From the NCBI GenBank assembly GCA_021847625.1, contig JAJZQK010000164.1:1-7075 (forward strand): a DNA stretch of 7,075 nt. The letters run 5' to 3'. Positions within the stretch are counted from its first letter, which is position 1. Each line of letters opens with the position of its first letter. The translations under genes were made by a program, and so were the position numbers. Below, in pieces: positions 3,775-7,075 of this stretch. Source of the stretch: Chloroflexota bacterium (lineage in GTDB: Bacteria; Chloroflexota; FW602-bin22; JAMCYS01). Below the pieces are notes generated by a model. The model saw only the letters and a list, made by a program, of their open reading frames with translations. It was not told the origin of the DNA and ran no database searches.

Positions 3775-5607
3775 TCACAACCACTTGCCAGCCATCCTCT
3801 CTGTCTTCGCAAGACCAAGAGGCCATGCGCGCCGATGGTCGTAGGCGCCATCTGGCGCGCGCCAGATGGCGCCTAGTAGGCCGAGCGGACTCCGTGGGTC
3901 GATGATCCGCCACTCGCAGGTGAGCAGTACGGGGAGCGGAGCCCGACCGGTTGCGGCGGCGCTCGCCACCCGGGCGATACGCTTCTCGCCCCTGCTATCC
4001 TTCGCTACCACCAGAATCGTGGGGAAGCCGACGTAATCAGCCTCATGCGCTCCGCTTGCCAGGTAATCGTGGTACGCGGCGAACTTCTTGAGAAGGTCGC
4101 GATCGGCCATCGTGCCCCGGTCGTATTCGAGGAAGAAGCCGCACAACTGACCCTGACGCCGGTAGATCCCATAGCCGTCAGGCCGGACGTGGCGGCGGGC
4201 GCAAGCTGCCGCGCTTCGCCACTCCACGACCGCATCGTGCTCCCCCGACGATGCGAGGAGGCGGGCCAGGCGGTACAGGCCGACGAAGAGGGCGTTCACG
4301 CCCAGCGTGTGGGCGAGGTTCTGGAGCAGGCTCCGGCGGGCACCGCTGGGGCACTGCGGGCCGCCACCTGCCAATCCGTTGTGGCGGATCGCCGCCGGGA
4401 GCGAGAGTCCCTGCTGGGCCGCGACGATCGCGAGCCCTTCCGCGGTGAGCTCGGCAAGGCGCAGGGCAGCCGTTGTCTCACCTACCTCCGACCGTCCGAG
4501 CAGGCGCACCAGCCCGAGTACGATAAGCCGGTTGCGCCGCCGCAGGGCCCAGCCCGGCGTCCAACCGAGGACGCCAGCCAATCCAGCGGCCGAGAGGAAC
4601 GGGTGCCGGCCCACGAGGTCGAGCAGCCGACGGTCTTCGGGAGAGAGGCCCAGGGCTACCGGGCTCACACGAACGGCTGCTCTCCCTTCGACGGGGGAGG
4701 CGCCCAGCATAGTGCCGATCGGTCTAGGAATCGGACTCGTCGGCCGCCTCGGTTCGTACGGGAGCGAGTGTCCCAGCCTGGGGTATCGGCGGGCGTCGGC
4801 ATTGTCTTTCGCCGGGTGGGACAAGAGCAAGGCGAGCTCCTCCTCCAGGCTGCCCCACGTTGCCACGCACGCTTTAACTGGGAGGGCGCGCCGCGACCGT
4901 CCCACCTCTTGCAGTAGCCAGCGCCAGGCCGTGGCCCTGCTGGCGTCGGCGGCGATCACCATGGTGGGCAGGCTGCCGCCCTGGAAGGCACCCAGCTCCA
5001 TCAGCCGGGCGATGGCCCTGCGGTAGGCCCGCAAGGGAGAGGCCCCGAGGTCGGGCAGCAGCAGGTAGGCCTCCCGACGGTCCTCCCACCAGAGTTCGAC
5101 GCCGGCGGGCAGGGCGACGCTCAGCGGCGCCTTGGCAGTGGGGCGGTGGTACCGTCGCCGCCAGGGCCTCTCCCAGGCCAGAGCGGTGATGTGGCCCGGC
5201 CGGGATTCACAGAGCGCCGCCAGCATCTCGTAGCAGGCGACCAGCTGTGGCAGGCCGGGCAGTTCGGCGAGCAGGTTGCTTGCCCTCAGCCCGTTGCGGC
5301 GGGCAAGCTGCACGGGGTCGGCGCCCCGGTCGAGGGTCGCCACGGCCAGGCCCTGGTCGGTCAGGTGCAGCAGCGCGGGCGAGCGCCCGGGCCTGAACGA
5401 CGCCTGGAGGGAGGCGACGAGCCCGGCGGCTCGCAGCCTGCCGACGACCGCGTACGCGGTCCCCTCGGCTCCCAGCTGGCCGATCTTGTTCAGCGCCTCG
5501 GTCCAGAGCAGCGGCAGGCGGGAGAGGACCAGCAGGGTCCGGCGTTCGGCCGGCGTGAGGGCCCGCAGGCGTTCGCGGGCGTCGGCCCAGCGAAAGCGCT
5601 CGCTCAA
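3775..5607 (-). CDS. Replication-relaxation family protein, internally duplicated
   Basis: This 610-residue protein belongs to the replication-relaxation (Replic_Relax) family of plasmids and conjugative elements. Family members carry a winged helix and are thought to assist DNA processing in replication or transfer; the biochemistry is poorly known. The second half is typical: winged helix (321-370), LTAEGLA (387-393), RPDGYGIY (475-482), FFLEYDRGT (491-499) and FPTILVVA (528-535). The first half repeats this order: winged helix (17-67), LTDQGLA (82-88), LPAGVELW (166-173), LLLPDLGAS (182-190) and LPTMVIAA (213-220), but without the acidic signature. It is about twice the usual length. The start is TTG at 5607, whose bases overlap the TGA of the upstream ATPase gene; a GGGAGAGGG Shine-Dalgarno lies about 9 nt before it. 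Translational coupling to the ATPase is likely. Family assignment is strong for the C-terminal half and good for the N-terminal half. Confidence 0.85.
   Translation of the reverse strand: MSERFRWADARERLRALTPAERRTLLVLSRLPLLWTEALNKIGQLGAEGTAYAVVGRLRAAGLVASLQASFRPGRSPALLHLTDQGLAVATLDRGADPVQLARRNGLRASNLLAELPGLPQLVACYEMLAALCESRPGHITALAWERPWRRRYHRPTAKAPLSVALPAGVELWWEDRREAYLLLPDLGASPLRAYRRAIARLMELGAFQGGSLPTMVIAADASRATAWRWLLQEVGRSRRALPVKACVATWGSLEEELALLLSHPAKDNADARRYPRLGHSLPYEPRRPTSPIPRPIGTMLGASPVEGRAAVRVSPVALGLSPEDRRLLDLVGRHPFLSAAGLAGVLGWTPGWALRRRNRLIVLGLVRLLGRSEVGETTAALRLAELTAEGLAIVAAQQGLSLPAAIRHNGLAGGGPQCPSGARRSLLQNLAHTLGVNALFVGLYRLARLLASSGEHDAVVEWRSAAACARRHVRPDGYGIYRRQGQLCGFFLEYDRGTMADRDLLKKFAAYHDYLASGAHEADYVGFPTILVVAKDSRGEKRIARVASAAATGRAPLPVLLTCEWRIIDPRSPLGLLGAIWRAPDGAYDHRRAWPLGLAKTERMAGKWL
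3842..3875. repeat. Perfect 34-bp palindrome inside the relaxation gene
   Basis: The arm TAGGCGCCATCTGGCGC (3842-3858) is followed directly by its exact reverse complement (3859-3875). There is no spacer and no mismatch over 34 bp. It lies within codons for about residues 578-589 (LGAIWRAPDGAY) of the replication-relaxation protein, roughly 65 bp before the stop. As RNA it can form a 15-bp stem with a GCGC loop. It could be a protein-binding site, a transfer or replication site, or an mRNA-stability element. It was found by direct base-by-base comparison; its role is unknown. Confidence 0.9.
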
Positions 5608-7075
5608 GGCGTCGTTCCCTCTCCCGGACGAGCGGCGACGGCGCCCGCCGCGAGGTCGGGTGTGCCCTCGACCTCGGTGGGGAACGCCGCTTGATCCAAG
5701 AACGCGATCTGCTGCGCCGCGGGGGGCCGAGGCTTGGCTTGGCGGTTGTCGTTGCGGGCTTTGCCTCGCTCCTCGTCGCGGCCGGATTGGCCTTGGGCCA
5801 CCGGCGCCACCTCCCTCGTGAAGCCGACCACGTCCGTGCGGGGGGTGGCCGTGGGCACCCGGCGGCAGGCCTCGACGCGCGCCAGCGCCGAGGTGAGGTC
5901 CGCCTCGACGGCCGCCCGCTCGCGGCCATAGCGCGCGGCGGAGGCCGCGGCCAGGCGCTGGGCAAGAACCTGGTCGGCGGGCGGCGGCGGGTCCAGGTGG
6001 ATGGAGAAGGCCGGCAGGCGCTCTCCGCCCGCGGAGATCCTGGCGTAGCAGCGGTGCTCGCCCAGCTCGAGCAGGTCTGCCTCATCCACGGCCTCGCCCA
6101 GCTCCGGCGCCAGGTAGCGCGCGTCCTCGGCGCTGGTGTGGAAGGCGAAAAGGCCGTCGAGGTTGGCGAAGACCGTCGCCCGCAGGGCTCGGCGGCCCTC
6201 CCTGTCCAGCGCGTCCAGCCTGGCCAGGCTCTGGGTGGCCAGCACCAGGTTGGCGCCGTACTTGGCGAGCTCCGAGAGGATCGCCTCATAGTCGGCACCC
6301 GGCATGCTGTGAAACTCGTCGACGATCAGCGTCGCCCGCCGCCGCCTATCCTCGGGCAGGGCGGCCTGTTCGCCGAGCAGAAGACCCACCAGGTTGATGA
6401 GGGTGCCCCCGACGAGGGCGGCCGTGTCCTCCCCCACCTCGCCCTTGGCGGTGCTAACGACGACGACCGCCCCCGAGCCCAGCCACTCCCCGGGCGCCAG
6501 CGTCGAGCGGGGCTGGCCGACGATGGCGCGGGCGGCCCGGCTGCCGGCGAAGCGCTGCACCTTCGTCTGCACGGGGTTGACGATCTCCAGCTGCAATCGC
6601 CTGTCGAGAGGGTCGAAGTAGCCCGACCACCAGGCCTTGACCACGGGGTCGCGGACCAGGCCCACGACGCCGGCGCGGAAGGCCTGCTCTACGAACAGGG
6701 CCGGCACGTCCAGTATGGTGTGCTGGCGTGAGCGCCCGTCGGGGTCGGCGGCACAGATGGCTTCGTTGGCCTCGTAGAGGGTGAGGAGGGCGAAGCGAAA
6801 GGCGTCCTCCATGCGGGGCCCCCAGAAGCGGTCGAACTCGCGGCGAAAGATCATCAGGATGTTGGCCACGGCCTTGTCGCGGTCCCAGCCGAGGGCGGTG
6901 TCGAGGAGGTTGAGGCCGAACGGCCGGTCCCGCTCCGCCACGTCGAGGTAGACGACCTGCTCCCGCCGGCTCTCCGGCACCAGGCCGAGGGCGGCCCGGG
7001 CGAGGTCGCGGTGGGGGTCGACGAGGACGACGGCCGGCGGCCGCGCCTGCGGGCTGGGCTCGGCCATCAGGTAGC
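5604..7075 (-). CDS. VirD4/TraG-like conjugative coupling ATPase (partial)
   Basis: This is the C-terminal part of a type IV secretion coupling protein, the membrane-associated motor that passes relaxase-bound DNA to the transfer channel. An ATG exists at 7067, but the frame stays open to the window edge (Tyr-Leu precede it), and the Walker A loop expected before VVLVDPHRDL is missing. The true start therefore lies to the right of the window. Counting from 7067: VDPHRDL (16-22) and RPFGLNLLD (48-56) are the usual post-Walker-A segments; Walker B is TLIVDEFH (246-253); LVLATQSLARLD (274-285) is the TraG/TraD C-terminal signature; ANLDGLFAF (301-309) follows. The last 100 or so residues are a variable, polar extension. 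Its stop overlaps the TTG start of the replication-relaxation gene (TTGA). The family is clear; whether it serves a full conjugation system cannot be seen here. Confidence 0.88.
   Translation of the reverse strand, partial: YLMAEPSPQARPPAVVLVDPHRDLARAALGLVPESRREQVVYLDVAERDRPFGLNLLDTALGWDRDKAVANILMIFRREFDRFWGPRMEDAFRFALLTLYEANEAICAADPDGRSRQHTILDVPALFVEQAFRAGVVGLVRDPVVKAWWSGYFDPLDRRLQLEIVNPVQTKVQRFAGSRAARAIVGQPRSTLAPGEWLGSGAVVVVSTAKGEVGEDTAALVGGTLINLVGLLLGEQAALPEDRRRRATLIVDEFHSMPGADYEAILSELAKYGANLVLATQSLARLDALDREGRRALRATVFANLDGLFAFHTSAEDARYLAPELGEAVDEADLLELGEHRCYARISAGGERLPAFSIHLDPPPPADQVLAQRLAAASAARYGRERAAVEADLTSALARVEACRRVPTATPRTDVVGFTREVAPVAQGQSGRDEERGKARNDNRQAKPRPPAAQQIAFLDQAAFPTEVEGTPDLAAGAVAARPGEGTTP

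Noticed and set aside
4045..5026. Plus-strand open frames of 290 and 239 residues
   Set aside because: They are GC-rich shadows opposite the replication-relaxation gene, with no recognisable domain or convincing ribosome binding site.
5207..6731. Long shadow frames: 363 residues on the minus strand and 346 on the plus strand
   Set aside because: The first is extremely Arg/Pro/Ser-rich and overlaps two real genes in another frame. The second lies opposite the ATPase with its Walker B motif.
1..7075. CRISPR array, insertion sequence or rRNA
   Set aside because: No spaced identical repeats, transposase or terminal inverted repeats, or rRNA-like sequence were seen on either strand.

Overview
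The window joins a chromosomal tRNA operon to what looks like one end of an integrated, potentially conjugative element in a GC-rich bacterium. The tRNA operon has consensus -35 and -10 boxes, the protein genes have AGGAGG-type ribosome binding sites, and six of the seven tRNA genes encode their CCA end. The Gly-Cys-Leu order inside the cluster and the gene content suggest a high-GC Bacillota or a Chloroflexota lineage. This is a weak inference, because no species-specific marker gene is present.

Layout, left to right: positions 1-136 hold an upstream spacer and the tRNA promoter. Positions 137-789 hold seven plus-strand tRNA genes: Trp(CCA), Leu(GAG), Gly(GCC), Cys(GCA), Leu(CAA), Gln(TTG) and Asn(GTT). 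Everything after that is minus-strand protein coding with almost no spare DNA. The next gene is a large serine recombinase whose reading frame continues into tRNA-Asn, so that its last 20 codons and stop lie antisense to the tRNA. Next come a PIN-domain toxin (VapC type) and its ribbon-helix-helix antitoxin with their own promoter, a short protein of unknown function, a double-length replication-relaxation family protein, and a VirD4/TraG-like coupling ATPase that runs off the right edge.

How the parts fit together: the recombinase abutting tRNA-Asn is the likely integrase of an element inserted at that tRNA. The ATPase and the replication-relaxation protein overlap by 4 nt (TTGA) and form one operon typical of DNA-transfer modules. 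The toxin-antitoxin pair sits between the transfer operon and the recombinase, a common place for an element-stabilising addiction module. The far end of the element, a relaxase and the other attachment site are outside the window, so mobility cannot be proved here.

The points most worth a second look are: (1) the recombinase whose tail is encoded by the tRNA it probably targets; (2) a full tandem duplication inside the replication-relaxation protein, with the first copy lacking the acidic signature residues of the second; (3) a perfect 34-bp palindrome inside the 3' end of that gene; and (4) a 9-bp-stem hairpin that may insulate the tRNA operon from the convergent recombinase gene.
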